NCBI RefSeq assembly: GCF_009720625.1
Contig: NZ_CP046266.1
Span: 498,501-562,500 of the forward strand
Length of the DNA stretch: 64,000 nucleotides
Source of the DNA: Metabacillus sediminilitoris
GTDB lineage: Bacteria; Bacillota; Bacilli; Bacillales; Bacillaceae
Reading direction: 5' to 3'
The notes under the pieces were generated by a model. The model was not told the origin of the DNA. It made no database searches and saw only the letters and a program-made list of their open reading frames with translations. This document shows positions 7,651 to 17,233 of this stretch, piece by piece; position 1 is the first letter of the stretch; each line of letters begins with the position of its first letter. Both the position numbers and the translations under genes were made by a program.

Positions 7651-10407
7651 ATGAAATTCAAAACAAAGCTCTATGCGAGTATAGGATCATTACTATTATT
7701 AATATCAATTATTGTCGTTATCTTAATGAATATGCTTGAGCAATCAACAGTGAATATGAATGTTGTTGTTAATGAGTTATATGAACGAACAGAAATGGCC
7801 TCAATCATTAAGTACGAGACCTTGAATATTGGTAGAGAGGCAAGGGAAATAACGACACGACATTCTGATGAAGCGGTCCAAGCTGAGGTAAATGCTTGGG
7901 AAGAATCTCGTAAAAATATCCAAATTGCGATTGAAGAACTTGAAAAAAAAGATACACAGGAAAAATCGCAAGAATTAATTGCGAAGTATAAAACATTACA
8001 TGATACTTATGAAAATTTGTCCCATCAAGTGATGACAACAATAAAAATAGATAGTCAAGCTGATATTCCACCTTCCTTATGGGATGAAGCTGAACTTACT
8101 AGGAAGAGGATGCTCCAAATTGCAGACCTTCTTCATGGATTACAAGAACAAGAGATGAAAAATGAGCTGTTAAGATCTCGAGAAACTTACAATTGGGCCG
8201 TCACGATTATTTACATTTATCTAGCAATAGCCTTAACGATTGGAATTGGGTTGACGATATGGATCATTAAACGAATTACAGATAACCTTAATACTGTAAC
8301 TTCTGTTATGAAGAGTGTAACAACAAGCGATTTTGATTCACTGCCTCGAATAAAGATTTCCAATAAAGGGGAGATAGGTGAAATCGCAGGTGCATTTAAT
8401 AAAATGGCACAAGCTCTTGAAGATCATAGCAAGCTCGAGAAGCAATTAAAAGAAGAAGCTGAAGAACAAAGCTGGCTAAAAACAAAAATAGCTGATATTG
8501 CTACGATGTACCCTGAAGTGGAAAATGTACAAATGTTAGCAGAATTATTAATTTCTAAGCTTGTACCTATGGTAGGAGCGAGTTGTGGGATATTTTATGT
8601 AAAAGATGTAGAAAACGGGCAGTACTTTTTACGAAGAATGTCTTCCTATGCATTGATAGATGAAAAGAAAGAGCATGATCGTTATTACTTTGGAGAGGGA
8701 CTTGTCGGTCAATGTGCCATTGAGAGACGTACCATCTTATTAGACAATGTACCTGAGAATTATATAAAAATTGGCTCTGGAATAGGTAATGGTTCACCGA
8801 AAAATGTGATCATCCTGCCAGTTCAATTTGAAGGTGATGTTCTTGCTGTATTAGAAATTGCCTCATTTGATTCCTTTAGCCCGTCACAACTAAAGCTGCT
8901 TGAAGAAGTCAATAATAATATTGGTATAACGCTAAATAGTATTTCAAACCGCATGAGAGCAGAAAGATTATTACAAGAGTCTCAGAGTTTAACAGAGGAA
9001 CTGCAGGCACAATCAGAAGAATTGCAATTACAACAAGAGGAATTAAGAACAACGAATGAAAAACTTGAAGAACAATATGAAGCCTCTGAACATAAGAAAA
9101 AGGAAATTGAAAAGGTTAGAGAGGCACTTGAAGAGAAAGCACAACAATTAGAAATTAGCTCTCAATATAAATCAGAGTTTTTAGCTAATATGTCTCACGA
9201 ACTTAGAACGCCGCTTAATAGTTTACTAATATTGGCGCAAATACTTTCTGAAAACAAGGAAGGAAATCTTACCTCTAAACAAGAGGAGTATATTAGGACG
9301 ATCTATTCTTCTGGAAATGATTTACTTCTTCTGATTAATGATGTTTTAGATTTAGCTAAAGTAGAATCTGGTAAAATAGATATACTACCTAAAGAAGTAG
9401 AGTTTCATAGTATGCAAGAATATATATATAATCAATTTTCTCCGCTTGCCCGTCATAAAAAAGTCCAGTTTAATGTTGAAATAGCGCACGATCTACCAGA
9501 AACATTCTATACGGATGAACAGCGATTACAGCAAATCTTAAAAAACCTTTTGTCAAATGCGTTTAAATTCACTGATAGTGGTCGCGTATCATTAATTATT
9601 CGTAAGGTACTTAAAGAAGGAATTGGATGGAAGACTGGTGAAGGGGAAAATCAACCAAAATCGATGCTTGCTTTCTCAGTGATTGATACAGGAATCGGCA
9701 TAGACGAAGAAAAACAAGAGACAATATTTGAAGCTTTTAAACAAGCAGATGGAACGACAAGTCGTCAATATGGCGGAACAGGATTAGGACTTTCAATTAG
9801 TCGAGAATATGCTCAGTTATTAGGTGGAGCTATTGAAGTATCGAGTGAAAAGGGGAATGGAAGTACCTTTACCTTATATTTGCCATACTTACCATCGAGC
9901 AGTCATGTAACTGGAAAATTAGCTATTGAAGAAGTAGCTGCCAGTCTTGAACAACATTATCCTTTGAGAGATTCTGAAAAAGTAATAGAAGAAGAGAGTA
10001 TGATACAACATGGGAGATCATTGCTGAAAAACAAGAAAATTCTCATCGTTGATGATGATATACGTAATGTATATGCTTTAACGATTGCTCTTGAGAAATT
10101 TCAAATGGATATTATAGTAGCAGAAAATGGGCGTGAAGGGATTGAGGTATTAAAGGAAAATCCAGATACAGATTTGGTCTTAATGGATATTATGATGCCT
10201 GAGATTGATGGATTTGAAGCAATGCGAAGAATACGTAAAATACCACAGTTTACATCGCTACCAATTATCGCTCTTACAGCAAAAGCAATGAAAAGAAGTA
10301 GAGAAGAGTGTCTAAATGCTGGAGCTACAGACTATATAAGTAAGCCTATTAATTTAGATCAATTATTCTCACTCATGCAAGTTTGGTTGTATAGCAAGGA
10401 GGGCTAG
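7651..10407 (+). CDS. membrane hybrid histidine kinase (HAMP-GAF-HisKA-HATPase-REC)
   Basis: 918 residues from ATG 7651, preferred over ATG 7633 because CGGAGG sits just before it. Order: membrane helix (~6-28), extracytoplasmic segment rich in helices, second helix (~186-208), HAMP, GAF (~285-435), long Glu/Gln-rich coiled coil, HisKA with FLANMSHELRTPLN (His516), ATPase domain with DTGIGID and GTGLGLSIS, and a C-terminal receiver with LVLMDIMMPE (Asp846). It should sense an outside or redox signal and pass phosphate within itself. The next genes, a CheR-like methyltransferase and a REC-PAS kinase, probably form one pathway with it. Confidence 0.9.
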   Translation: MKFKTKLYASIGSLLLLISIIVVILMNMLEQSTVNMNVVVNELYERTEMASIIKYETLNIGREAREITTRHSDEAVQAEVNAWEESRKNIQIAIEELEKKDTQEKSQELIAKYKTLHDTYENLSHQVMTTIKIDSQADIPPSLWDEAELTRKRMLQIADLLHGLQEQEMKNELLRSRETYNWAVTIIYIYLAIALTIGIGLTIWIIKRITDNLNTVTSVMKSVTTSDFDSLPRIKISNKGEIGEIAGAFNKMAQALEDHSKLEKQLKEEAEEQSWLKTKIADIATMYPEVENVQMLAELLISKLVPMVGASCGIFYVKDVENGQYFLRRMSSYALIDEKKEHDRYYFGEGLVGQCAIERRTILLDNVPENYIKIGSGIGNGSPKNVIILPVQFEGDVLAVLEIASFDSFSPSQLKLLEEVNNNIGITLNSISNRMRAERLLQESQSLTEELQAQSEELQLQQEELRTTNEKLEEQYEASEHKKKEIEKVREALEEKAQQLEISSQYKSEFLANMSHELRTPLNSLLILAQILSENKEGNLTSKQEEYIRTIYSSGNDLLLLINDVLDLAKVESGKIDILPKEVEFHSMQEYIYNQFSPLARHKKVQFNVEIAHDLPETFYTDEQRLQQILKNLLSNAFKFTDSGRVSLIIRKVLKEGIGWKTGEGENQPKSMLAFSVIDTGIGIDEEKQETIFEAFKQADGTTSRQYGGTGLGLSISREYAQLLGGAIEVSSEKGNGSTFTLYLPYLPSSSHVTGKLAIEEVAASLEQHYPLRDSEKVIEEESMIQHGRSLLKNKKILIVDDDIRNVYALTIALEKFQMDIIVAENGREGIEVLKENPDTDLVLMDIMMPEIDGFEAMRRIRKIPQFTSLPIIALTAKAMKRSREECLNAGATDYISKPINLDQLFSLMQVWLYSKEG

Positions 10408-10410
10408 AAG

Positions 10411-11271
10411 ATAACACAAGAGACTGCAATAAATACGAATGATCGTATTCAGTTAGAAGAAATTGAAAAAATAGAAATAGATTTACTTTTGGAAGCCATT
10501 TTTCGATATTATGGGTATGATTTTAGAAACTATGCCTTGCCTTTTATTCAAAGAAGAATTCGTCATCGTGTCCTTAAAGAAAATTTATTAAGTATATCAG
10601 CTTTACAAGAAAAAGTATTACGTGACCCTATGGTCATGTCTCATTTAATTTCTGATTTTTCGATCAATGTTACCGAGATGTTTCGTGATCCTTCCTTTTT
10701 TAAATCATTTCGCACAAAGGTTGTTCCAATCATAAAGGATTACCCTGATATAAGGATTTGGCATGTCGGCTGTTCTTCTGGGGAGGAAGTTTATTCTATG
10801 GCTATTCTCTTACATGAAGAAGGAATTTATGATAAAACGAGAATCTTTGCAACAGATATAAACACATGTATTTTAGAGAAGGCCAAACAAGGTACCTTCC
10901 CACTAGATGGAATGCAACTGTATACGAAAAATTATTTTGAAGCAGGTGGAAAGAGGGCCTTTTCGGAATATTATAAGGCAGTTGACGATAAGGTTTTCTT
11001 CCATCCCTTCCTTCGGAAAAATGTTGTATTTGCTCAACATAATTTGGTGACAGATCATTCGTTTAACGAATTCGATATCATTATTTGCCGAAATGTCCTT
11101 ATCTATTTTAATAAGCATCTACAAAATGAGGTCCATAAGTTGTTTTATGAAAGTCTAAGCCTATCAGGTTTCCTGGGGTTAGGTAAAAGAGAGGGGATTA
11201 AATTTACTAGTTATGAAAACTGTTACGGAGAAATCGATGCATCCGAAAAACTCTATCGAAAAAATAAATAG
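10411..11271 (+). CDS. CheR-type SAM-dependent protein-glutamate methyltransferase (apparent ATA start)
   Basis: Has the CheR fold: N-terminal helical part (YGYDFRNYALPFIQRRIRHR) and a SAM-binding core with IRIWHVGCSSGEEVYS, ATDI, and FDIIICRNVLIYF. In CheR proteins this pattern methylates glutamates of chemoreceptors; free-standing homologues occur in kinase clusters. The first conventional codon is TTG 10489, but the frame is open upstream and reads a plausible family N-terminus (NDRIQLEEIEKIEIDLLLEA). The only codon well placed behind the strong AAGGAGGG site (10396-10403) is ATA at 10411, giving 286 residues. No chemoreceptor is nearby. Confidence 0.78.
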   Translation: MTQETAINTNDRIQLEEIEKIEIDLLLEAIFRYYGYDFRNYALPFIQRRIRHRVLKENLLSISALQEKVLRDPMVMSHLISDFSINVTEMFRDPSFFKSFRTKVVPIIKDYPDIRIWHVGCSSGEEVYSMAILLHEEGIYDKTRIFATDINTCILEKAKQGTFPLDGMQLYTKNYFEAGGKRAFSEYYKAVDDKVFFHPFLRKNVVFAQHNLVTDHSFNEFDIIICRNVLIYFNKHLQNEVHKLFYESLSLSGFLGLGKREGIKFTSYENCYGEIDASEKLYRKNK

Positions 11272-13267
11272 AACTCTTCCAAAAAAGGTTAATATTTTAA
11301 TGGTAGATGATCATCCAGAAAATCTGCTTGCATTGGAGGCTGTACTCAACTCTCCAAACTATCACTTAGTTAGTGCAAATTCAGGTAAAGAGGCATTAAA
11401 ATGCATGCTGAAACAAGATTTTGCTGTAATTTTACTAGACGTTCAAATGCCTGGTTTAAATGGATTTGAAACAGCTAAACTAATTAAAGCTAGAGAAAAA
11501 ACGAGACATATACCAATTATTTTTATTACTGCAATTAGTCAAGATATCGAACATGTCCACAAAGGATATTCTGTTGGAGCGATTGATTATATATTTAAAC
11601 CTTTTCACCCAGAAACACTTAAGCAGAAAATAGAACAGTTTGTGAAAATTCAACAAAATCATGAAGAGAACATTATTCAGACTGATAGAGAATATACAGT
11701 TGAACTTAATGAAGTAAACAAAAAGTTAGATCGAACGACGCTAAATTTGCGAAGGACTGAGGCATTGGCCAAGGTCATTGGTGAAACAATCAGCGATACG
11801 ATTGTAACGTTTGATGAACAAGGCTCTATTATTTCAGTGAATCCAGCAGTTAAAAATATGTTTGGTTACAATCCGGATGAACTAATTGGAAAACATATTG
11901 TGATGCTCTTAAAAAAAGTAAAAGGTGATCATGTTAAAGATTCTTCGTTTGCTTTCTTTTCCTCTATTAAACAAGCTGTAGGCTTAGGAAAGATAATTGA
12001 ATCAATAGCAAAACGAAAAGACGAAAGTTATTTTTATGCAGATATTCAAATTGGAGAGACGAAAGTCGAAAACCACCAAATTTTTGTTTGCACAATTCGT
12101 GATGTAACAGAAAGAAAGCAGATCGAGGAAGTTAAAAAGCAAAAAGTTAATAATCTAGAACATATTGTAGAAAAACGAACACTAGAGCTTTTAAAAGCCA
12201 ATGAGAATTTACAAAAGGAGATTGAAGAACGAAATAAGATCTCTGACCATCTATTTTTATCCCAAGAAAGATTTCAGAAAATATTCGAGTCCAGTCCATG
12301 CTTGATGGCGATCTTTTCTCAAAAAGATCAGATTTTCATTGATGTTAATACTAGCTGGGTGAACTTTACTGGTTACTCTTACAATGAACTGGTTAATAAA
12401 AAAATTGATTTCCAGCATTTTATTGATGAATCTGACGATAACCAAGTTGACCTTAAGCAGATCGTTCGAAATCAAAAAATTAGTTACAGAACGAAAAAAG
12501 GGGATATTCGCTCAGGCCTATTATCCACTGAGAAAATTGATATCCATTCTGAGCCATGTACGTTAATTGCTTTGACCGATATTACAGAAAGGGTACATTT
12601 GGAGAAGGAGATGTATCGATTAGATCGGTTAAATCTAATTGGTGAGATGGCCGCGGGAATTGCTCATGAAATAAGAAATCCAATGACGACAGTTCACGGC
12701 TTTCTACAATTATCAAAAACGAATTTTGATAGTCTATCAATCGAGATAGTTGATTTAATGTTAGAAGAATTAAACAGAGCGAATTCAATTATTACAGAAT
12801 TTTTAAATTTAGCGAAAAATAAAATTAGTGTTAAAAAGCAACAAAATTTAAATGCAATTATTGAAGCACTATTTCCACTCATTCAAGCAGAAGCCTTACG
12901 TTCTAGTAAACAAATTAAACTAGAACTAAATAAATGTCCTCATATATTCATAGATCAAAAAGAAATACGTCAGCTTATCTTAAATATTGCGTTAAATGGG
13001 CTAGATGCCATGACTTCTGGTGGAAAGCTTATCATTAAAACATATGCAGAAGAACGATCTGTCATATTAGAAATAACAGACCAAGGTGAAGGAATGAGTC
13101 CTGAAGTGTTGGAGAAAATAGGGACACCTTTCTTTACTACAAAAGAAAAGGGAACAGGATTAGGTTTAGCAATTTGTTATAGTGTAGCTGAACGACATCA
13201 TGCTGAAATAGATATAGACACAAGTAACGAGGGGACAACTTTCTCAGTTCGTTTCAACCTACATTAA
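11237..13267 (+). CDS. hybrid sensor kinase, REC-PAS-PAS-HisKA-HATPase
   Basis: 676 residues from ATG 11237, chosen over ATG 11213 because ACGGAG lies six bases before it. No membrane segment. Domains: receiver with VILLDVQMPG (Asp68), PAS (~185-295), coiled coil, second PAS (~335-445), HisKA with GIAHEIRNPM (His477) and an ATPase domain ending GTGLGLAICYS. The ATPase type resembles sporulation/NtrB-like kinases. It overlaps the CheR gene end by 35 bp. It may receive phosphate on its receiver from the first kinase and pass it to an unlinked regulator. Confidence 0.88.
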   Translation: MHPKNSIEKINRTLPKKVNILMVDDHPENLLALEAVLNSPNYHLVSANSGKEALKCMLKQDFAVILLDVQMPGLNGFETAKLIKAREKTRHIPIIFITAISQDIEHVHKGYSVGAIDYIFKPFHPETLKQKIEQFVKIQQNHEENIIQTDREYTVELNEVNKKLDRTTLNLRRTEALAKVIGETISDTIVTFDEQGSIISVNPAVKNMFGYNPDELIGKHIVMLLKKVKGDHVKDSSFAFFSSIKQAVGLGKIIESIAKRKDESYFYADIQIGETKVENHQIFVCTIRDVTERKQIEEVKKQKVNNLEHIVEKRTLELLKANENLQKEIEERNKISDHLFLSQERFQKIFESSPCLMAIFSQKDQIFIDVNTSWVNFTGYSYNELVNKKIDFQHFIDESDDNQVDLKQIVRNQKISYRTKKGDIRSGLLSTEKIDIHSEPCTLIALTDITERVHLEKEMYRLDRLNLIGEMAAGIAHEIRNPMTTVHGFLQLSKTNFDSLSIEIVDLMLEELNRANSIITEFLNLAKNKISVKKQQNLNAIIEALFPLIQAEALRSSKQIKLELNKCPHIFIDQKEIRQLILNIALNGLDAMTSGGKLIIKTYAEERSVILEITDQGEGMSPEVLEKIGTPFFTTKEKGTGLGLAICYSVAERHHAEIDIDTSNEGTTFSVRFNLH

Positions 13268-13323
13268 TCCGTCATTCAACAGTAATAAGTTTCATTATAT
13301 TCTTGAAGAGAGGAGGGGAATTA

Positions 13324-14298
13324 GTGAAAAAAAACAAAGCATTTATTCTTATTATGTTGATTATAGTGGTTATATTAGGTGGGTTTATTACAAAGTCACT
13401 TGCAGATGATAAGCCTAAAGTAATTGTTGTGTTGGATAATTTAAATATAGAATATTGGAACACGATTAAAGCAGGCGCTGAAAAAGGATTCAGGGACTTT
13501 GGGATTGAAGGAAAAGTGCTTGCATCAAAAAATGGTACTGATAAAGAAATAATTGAAATATTAAAAGGTATCCAAAAAGAAAAACCAGATGCACTAATTG
13601 TCTCGGGACAATCACTTAACTATATTCCTGAGTTAGAAAAATTCGTTAATAATAAAATTCCAGTTTTACTTGTATCGACAGATCTTCCCTGGGTAAATAA
13701 AACCTCTTATATTGGTACAAATAACATAGATTTAGGGGAAACGGCTGGAGCATTTATTGCTTCACAGCTTCAACCCGGAGATCAAGTGGCTCTTATTGGC
13801 GGGGATCCAAATTTCTCAGTTTTTGCTGAAAGAATACAAGGAAACAAAGAAGCATTAAAAGAAGCAGGAATCGATATCGCAGTTGAAAGATTTGGCATAT
13901 CTGATGAGGAAAAAACAATAAAGAATACAGTTGCAAAGATGTTGCATGATTATCCCTCTATAAAAGGTGTCATAGTAACACATGATACGATGGCATTAGA
14001 AGTATTAAAAGAAATTAAAAATCAGGGTCTAAATATACCAGTCATCGGGGCAGATGGTATAACAGAAATGATTGATTTAATCCTTAACGGAACGATTCCA
14101 GGCACCGTTGCCCAAAATCCTTATGATATGGGATACCTAAGTGTTGAAACTGCCTTGAAGGTGACAAAAGGAGAAAAGGTAGATTCCTTTATAGATAGTG
14201 GAGTAGACATTATTGTTGAAGGTAATGCAAAAGATAGACACGAATTTTTGATAAAGTTGTATAATAAAAAGAATGGAACGGTCGAGTCGAAAAGGTAG
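13324..14298 (+). CDS. sugar-type periplasmic-binding protein, membrane-anchored
   Basis: 324 residues from GTG 13324, which follows a very strong GAGGAGGGG site; TTG 13303 overlaps that site. N-terminal hydrophobic helix (~6-25), no lipobox cysteine seen, then a type-1 (RbsB-like) binding fold: VIVVLDNLNIEYWNTIKAG, GAFIASQL, VIGADGI, VAQNPYDMG. No permease or ATPase is adjacent, so it more likely presents a ligand to the neighbouring kinases than feeds an importer. That role is inferred from context. Confidence 0.78.
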   Translation: MKKNKAFILIMLIIVVILGGFITKSLADDKPKVIVVLDNLNIEYWNTIKAGAEKGFRDFGIEGKVLASKNGTDKEIIEILKGIQKEKPDALIVSGQSLNYIPELEKFVNNKIPVLLVSTDLPWVNKTSYIGTNNIDLGETAGAFIASQLQPGDQVALIGGDPNFSVFAERIQGNKEALKEAGIDIAVERFGISDEEKTIKNTVAKMLHDYPSIKGVIVTHDTMALEVLKEIKNQGLNIPVIGADGITEMIDLILNGTIPGTVAQNPYDMGYLSVETALKVTKGEKVDSFIDSGVDIIVEGNAKDRHEFLIKLYNKKNGTVESKR

Positions 14299-14318
14299 AT
14301 GAATAATCAAAATGCAGT

Positions 14319-14347
14319 TCCCCTTGCCTATTGGTGGGGATTTTTTG
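14319..14347 (+). terminator. terminator of the signalling cluster
   Basis: Stem TCCCC / GGGGA with additional inner pairs, then a run of six T. Confidence 0.7.
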
Positions 14348-14455
14348 TTTTAATTTAAAGGATTTCAATATTGATGCTAGCAAGTTAGGTTAGTTGCCTA
14401 GTTTGAAAAAACTCCTTAAAAGAGGAATCTTATAGAATGGTGTAGATTCTAAGCC

Positions 14456-14488
14456 AACCAACTGAAAAAGATTCAGTTGGTTTTTTAA
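14456..14488 (+). terminator. strong stand-alone terminator or attenuator before the oxidoreductase
   Basis: Perfect 11-bp stem AACCAACTGAA / TTCAGTTGGTT, 5-nt loop, tail of T. It sits about 100 bp before the next start with no gene between it and the previous terminator. It could end a short leader transcript; an upstream stretch 14400-14455 shows no clear alternative pairing. Confidence 0.75.
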
Positions 14489-14591
14489 ATTGAAAGGCAG
14501 GAGCATAATCGCAAGTGAATTGAGTAGCATTCCATTGTTTAGTAAAATAAAGAAAACATAAAAAACTGACAAACGAAAAGGTGTTTAATAT

Positions 14592-15710
14592 ATGAAAAAA
14601 TTCGTCATCGTTGGAGCGGGGATACTCGGAGCATCAACCGCTTATCATCTCGCAAAATTAGGTAGTGACGTGACGCTTGTTGATCGTCAAGATCAAGGAC
14701 AAGCAACAGATGCTGCAGCAGGTATTGTTTGTCCTTGGCTTTCACAGCGTCGAAATAAAGCGTGGTATCAACTAGTGAAAGGCGGAGCGAGATACTATCC
14801 GGAATTGGTTGAGCAATTAAAAGCAGATGGAGAAACAGATACAGGATATAAACGTGTAGGTGCAATAAGTATCCACCATGATGCTGATAAGTTAGAAAAG
14901 ATGGCTGAGCGAGCGAGAAAACGCCGTGAGGATGCACCAGAAATTGGGGAAATTACCATTTTATCAGCAGCGGAAACAAAAAGATTGTTTCCGCTATTAG
15001 CAGAGGATTATGGATCTGTCCATGTAAGCGGAGGGGCACGTGTGAATGGAAGAGCACTTCGTGAAGCTTTAGTTAATGGTGCAAAAAAGCATGGAGCTAA
15101 AGTTCTTTATGGGGATGCAAAACTTATCCATACTAATGATAAAGTAACTGGCATCAAGTTGCAGGGCAAAACGATAGTAGCTGACAAAGTACTTGTCACA
15201 GCAGGAGCATGGGCGAAGGAATTATTACAGCCATTAGGTGTTCAATTTTTAGTTTCGCCGCAGAAAGCTCAAATCGTTCATCTTGAAATGCAGAATACTG
15301 ATACGAGTCAATGGCCAGTTGTCATGCCGCCAAATGACCAATATATCCTTACATTTGAAAATGGACGGGTCGTCATTGGGGCAACACATGAAGATGAAGC
15401 AGGTCTTGACTACCGAGTAACAGCAGGCGGACTTTACGAAATTTTTAGCAAGGCCTTAACCATTGCCCCAGGTTTAGCAGATGGCACGATGCTTGAAACA
15501 AGGGTAGGCTTCCGCCCGTTCACACCTGGATTCTTACCTGTCATTGGGGCATTACCGACATATCAAGGCCTTTTATTTGCAAATGGATTAGGAGCATCAG
15601 GCTTAACAAGTGGTCCATATCTTGGTGCTGAACTAGCAAAGCTTGCACTTGATAAGCCTTTAGAAATTGATTTAAGTCTATATGATGTTGCCGGGGCACT
15701 TGAGGCATAG
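14592..15710 (+). CDS. FAD-dependent amino-acid oxidase/dehydrogenase-like protein
   Basis: 372 residues of the DAO superfamily: N-terminal FAD motif VGAGILGASTAYHL, a conserved ATDAAAGIVCPW segment, and C-terminal GFRPFTPGFLPVIG plus ANGLGASGLTSGP that close the FAD site. Members oxidise glycine, D-amino acids or N-methyl amino acids and may pass electrons to oxygen or quinone. No partner subunit is adjacent; it is flanked by its own terminator, so it is probably monocistronic. The substrate cannot be read from sequence. Confidence 0.83.
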   Translation: MKKFVIVGAGILGASTAYHLAKLGSDVTLVDRQDQGQATDAAAGIVCPWLSQRRNKAWYQLVKGGARYYPELVEQLKADGETDTGYKRVGAISIHHDADKLEKMAERARKRREDAPEIGEITILSAAETKRLFPLLAEDYGSVHVSGGARVNGRALREALVNGAKKHGAKVLYGDAKLIHTNDKVTGIKLQGKTIVADKVLVTAGAWAKELLQPLGVQFLVSPQKAQIVHLEMQNTDTSQWPVVMPPNDQYILTFENGRVVIGATHEDEAGLDYRVTAGGLYEIFSKALTIAPGLADGTMLETRVGFRPFTPGFLPVIGALPTYQGLLFANGLGASGLTSGPYLGAELAKLALDKPLEIDLSLYDVAGALEA

Positions 15711-15719
15711 GTTCCTTTG

Positions 15720-15750
15720 AAGAATCCCATCAGACGATGGGATTCTTATT
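15720..15750. terminator. terminator after the DAO-family gene
   Basis: Perfect 12-bp stem AAGAATCCCATC / GATGGGATTCTT with loop AGAC. Symmetric A/T flanks let it work on both strands. Confidence 0.85.
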
Positions 15751-15790
15751 ATGCAAAATCTCAGTAACTTCATTCGTAGTGGTGTGAAAT

Positions 15791-15907
15791 TTAAAGCGAA
15801 TAAACCATTACATTAACGGTAAATACACAAAGCTGATACAGAAAATACACACTAAAACCAACAAGAGTAAAAAACACTAATAAAGTGGCAGGAATCACAT
15901 TTTTCAT
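15791..15907 (-). CDS. possible 38-residue single-span membrane peptide
   Basis: Starts ATG at 15907 with GAGG (15916-15919) eight bases upstream. The product is MKNVIPATLLVFFTLVGF followed by a second hydrophobic stretch, so nearly all of it could lie in the membrane. It fills most of a 420-bp gap between the DAO-family gene and the LacI gene and shares the bidirectional terminator at 15720-15750. No family is recognised; composition plus a proper ribosome site are the only support. Confidence 0.35.
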   Translation of the reverse strand: MKNVIPATLLVFFTLVGFSVYFLYQLCVFTVNVMVYSL

Positions 15908-16103
15908 TATAGTAACCTCACAATCTATAAAGTATAGAAACATTATTTCCAAAAAATTGGGTTCTATACATACGATGAATACAAGTTTAGAAGTAGAACG
16001 GGAGGAAAGGATTTTAGCCTTTGGAAGGATCGAACAACTCGGTTCTCGACTTATCCGCACTACTAACATTATAAAAAACTTTTGAAACAACCATATTACC
16101 TTA

Positions 16104-16132
16104 TTGATCTTCTAAGCCGCCTATAATATAAT
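16104..16132 (+). promoter_or_regulatory. sigma-A promoter of the LacI-family gene
   Basis: -35 TTGATC (16104-16109), 17-bp spacer, -10 TATAAT (16127-16132). Confidence 0.7.
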
Positions 16133-16144
16133 GAATTTAACGTT

Positions 16145-16160
16145 AGTTAACCGCTTAACT
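16145..16160. promoter_or_regulatory. LacI-family operator 1 (autoregulation)
   Basis: AGTTAACCGCTTAACT, a dyad with central CG typical for LacI-family sites, placed just downstream of the expected transcription start. It matches operator 2 at 17234-17249 in 13 of 16 bases. Confidence 0.7.
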
Positions 16161-16169
16161 GGAGGAACT

Positions 16170-17195
16170 ATGAAACAAAAAATAACGATACGTGACGTCG
16201 CAAAACACGCTGGTGTGTCATCTGCAACAGTATCTTATGTTCTAAATGGTGTAAAAAAGGTTTCAGAGGACACGAAAGAAAGAGTTTTATTATCTATCGA
16301 ACAACTAAACTATCAACCTGATTTCACTGCTATTAGCTTATCGAAAAGAAAATCTAAGATGCTTGGCATCATATTGCCGTTAGTAGGCGGTTCACTTGCA
16401 CCGATTTTTAAAGAAAATCATTATTTTAGTGAGTTGCTTAGCGGAGTTGAATATGAATGCAGGAACAATGGATTTGATTTTCTTATTTCTGGTATCTCAG
16501 AAGCGGAAGAATGCAAAAGCTGGGTAATGAAACGCAATTTAGACGCTCTGCTTGTGATAGGAAAGTTTTCGCAAAAAGTTCACAAAGAAATGAAAACGTT
16601 ATCTTTACCGTTAGTGTTTGTCGATTCGTTTGAAAGTGATACAAATCTTTATCATAATATCCGAATCGATGATGAATTAGGTGGATACTTAGGAACAAAG
16701 CATTTAATCGATCTAGGACATAATCAGATCCGATTTGTTCCGAATGGGAGAATCGATCGCGATGTCGACGGGCAACGTTTTTTAGGATTTAAGCGTGCCT
16801 TATCTGAAGCAAATATTGAGTTCAAACCGAGCATGATTATTGAAGGCGGAACGAATTCCTTTGAAAACGGCTATAAACTAGGATATGAAATGGCGAAAAA
16901 TCTAGAAATGACAGCAGTTTTTACATCTGCAGACATCACTGCGTTTGGAATTATGAAAGCGCTAACTGATAATGGAATTAAAGTTCCAGACGATATCTCA
17001 ATTGTTGGATTTGATGATTTGATGATTAGTCGTTATACGTCACCAAGTTTAACAACGATTCGTCAGGATGTTTTTCGTAAAGGAGCAGTTTCTGCACAAA
17101 TCGCGATTGAAGCCATTGAGAATAATGATAAAGAAATAAAAGGAATCATGCTGCCTGTAGAGCTTGTTATTCGAGACTCGACAGCAAGCATTTAA
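16170..17195 (+). CDS. LacI/CcpA-family transcriptional repressor
   Basis: 341 residues from ATG 16170, which follows GGAGGAACT; ATG 16131 is rejected because it overlaps the -10 box. N-terminal LacI helix-turn-helix ITIRDVAKHAGVSSATVSYV with hinge, then a periplasmic-binding-like sensor (LGIILPLVGG, IRIDDELGGYLGTKHL, FTSADITAFGIMKAL, SIVGFDDL). Two copies of a palindrome with TTAACCG core flank the gene, one on its own start and one before the ThuA gene. It should repress itself and the downstream operon until a sugar-like inducer appears. Confidence 0.9.
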   Translation: MKQKITIRDVAKHAGVSSATVSYVLNGVKKVSEDTKERVLLSIEQLNYQPDFTAISLSKRKSKMLGIILPLVGGSLAPIFKENHYFSELLSGVEYECRNNGFDFLISGISEAEECKSWVMKRNLDALLVIGKFSQKVHKEMKTLSLPLVFVDSFESDTNLYHNIRIDDELGGYLGTKHLIDLGHNQIRFVPNGRIDRDVDGQRFLGFKRALSEANIEFKPSMIIEGGTNSFENGYKLGYEMAKNLEMTAVFTSADITAFGIMKALTDNGIKVPDDISIVGFDDLMISRYTSPSLTTIRQDVFRKGAVSAQIAIEAIENNDKEIKGIMLPVELVIRDSTASI

Positions 17196-17233
17196 GGAGG
17201 TGATTTCATCTAATCTCGTCATAAAGTATGGAA

